Assembly: GCA_947461205.1 (NCBI GenBank)
Contig: CANHJG010000017.1
Coordinates: 1-53,164, forward strand
Direction: 5' to 3'
Length of the DNA stretch: 53,164 nt
Source: Opitutia bacterium
GTDB taxonomy: Bacteria > Verrucomicrobiota > Verrucomicrobiia > Opitutales > Opitutaceae
Shown here: one piece after another, positions 52,506 to 53,164 of the stretch
Numbering within the stretch: position 1 is the stretch's first letter
Layout: every line of letters starts with the position of its first letter
Translations under genes and position numbers: made by a program
The notes under the pieces: generated by a model
Database searches by the model: none
Told to the model about the DNA's origin: nothing
What the model saw: the letters and a program-made list of their open reading frames with translations, nothing else

Positions 52506-52796
52506 CCTCCGCTGCCCGCGGGGGGCGCGGCGCTGAATTCGCGCGCGGTCTTTGCCGCGAAGCGGCCGCGGCAGCGAGGGAAGTTCTCAGGGCTTGGTTC
52601 TGAAGGTGCCGTTGCAGCGGAACGGCCCCCACGCCCCACCGTTGATCGGCTGCGGCGGAGAAACCGAAACGAGCGGAATCGGTCAAGCTGGGGGCGGCGG
52701 GTGAAGTGGCCGGCGGGAGAGGTTGCGCCTAGCTCCCTGCAGCGGTGACTCCGCAAGCGAGGGGAGGGGCGAGAACGCAGAGCCGGGCGGGCCGTT
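52506..52796. other. Gene-free stretch between photolyase-like gene and LamG pseudogene
   Basis: No recognised gene. A minus-strand frame ending near 52587 reads VSPPQPINGGAWGPFRCNGT then FRTKP and a stop, which could be the end of a lost gene, but there is no start and no further similarity. Confidence 0.3.
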
Positions 52797-53164
52797 TCAT
52801 CGCGGTGCGGTCAGGTAGACCGGGCGCTGTTTGGGCAAGGCGGCGAGGAGGGCGAGCTCGGGGACGCCCAGGGCGCGATTGAAGACGGCCACGCCGCGGA
52901 TCCAGCGGTGAAGCCGACACTGCGCGAGCTATGTATCACGCGACCGAGGGTGGCCTCGCGGCCCTCGCCCCAGTAGTCGTGGATGTAATTTCCGGACTCG
53001 AGGGGGAAGGCGTTAGTTGCGACAGCGGGAACGTAGGCAGTGAAGCGGTGCGCACCGGCGGGCTCGCGTTGCACGAAGTCCCAGAAGGCGACGCAGCCGG
53101 GGGTGCTGGGGACGGTGGCGACGCGGGTGGGGTAGGCGCGGGCTGGCACGGCGGCGGAGGCACC
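52797..53164 (-). pseudogene. Deleted, frameshifted paralogue of the LamG-like gene
   Basis: Read on the minus strand from the right edge, RVATVPSTPGCVAFWDFVQR then NYIHDYWGEGREAT matches the start of the LamG-like gene at 49692-51023. It then jumps straight to GRVIHSSRSVGFT, which in the intact gene lies about 300 residues later, so the centre has been deleted. One base is missing after VGFT (the intact gene has GGCTGG, here GCTGG); in the restored frame WIRGVAVFNRALGVPELALL then AALPKQRPVYLTAPR reaches the TGA at 52797. The 5' end is outside the window. Confidence 0.85.

Overview
The window looks like a chromosome segment of a high-GC member of the Verrucomicrobiota, most likely Opitutaceae. 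This is inferred from the gene families present: many Tat-exported Gfo/Idh/MocA oxidoreductases, DUF1080 proteins, XylR-type regulators, TonB receptors and PVC-style periplasmic c-type cytochromes. The strong G/C third-position bias also fits. No rRNA, tRNA or CRISPR array was seen.

Layout. (1) 1-4000 is decayed mobile and accessory DNA. An IS66-type end enters from the left edge and cuts off the 5' end of a large FN3-containing protein gene. A second, truncated IS66 copy abuts a fragment resembling the start of a type I restriction hsdR gene. (2) 3941-5166 has no gene but holds a perfect 25-bp palindrome, a strong terminator and a G-rich run. (3) 5167-24684 is a nearly unbroken str-S10-spc-alpha ribosomal superoperon on the plus strand: rpsL-rpsG-fusA-rpsJ-rplC-rplD-rplW-rplB-rpsS-(exported small protein)-rplV-rpsC-rplP-rpmC-rpsQ-rplN-rplX-rplE-rpsN-rpsH-rplF-rplR-rpsE-rplO-secY-(adenylate-kinase-like protein without a P-loop)-map-rpsM-rpsK-rpsD-rpoA-rplQ, closed by an intrinsic terminator. 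tuf, rpmD, infA and rpmJ are missing from their usual slots. (4) 24813-27395 has a small zinc-ribbon membrane protein, a frameshifted RIC/YtfE-type iron-sulfur repair pseudogene and a single-haem exported protein.

(5) 27392-39587 is a run of nine minus-strand genes with overlaps or short gaps: DJ-1-like, TonB receptor, exported TIM-barrel, pentahaem cytochrome, beta-propeller, CaiB-type CoA transferase, enoyl-CoA hydratase, PlsC-type acyltransferase and PAP2_C phosphatase. A XylR/AraC-type regulator diverges from its head, with palindromes in the spacer. (6) 41137-51023 is a second carbohydrate-flavoured region. It holds an exported TIM-barrel protein, a DUF1080 (3-keto-glycoside lyase/hydrolase family) protein, two Tat-exported Gfo/Idh/MocA oxidoreductases, an exported polysaccharide-pyruvyl-transferase-like protein, a PQQ-type beta-propeller and a LamG-like protein. 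Debris of a type I restriction operon and a DUF3024 gene lies inside it. (7) 51258-53164 holds a photolyase-type FAD-binding protein with apparently inverted domain order and a deleted paralogue of the LamG-like gene.

Working together: regions 5 and 6 read as regulated uptake (TonB) and periplasmic oxidation and cleavage of sugars or glycosides, with electrons possibly passed to the pentahaem cytochrome. This is inference from domain content. The most unusual elements are the P-loop-less Adk-like gene and the exported small protein inside the ribosomal superoperon, the Tat-exported pyruvyl-transferase-like protein, and the domain-swapped photolyase-like protein.
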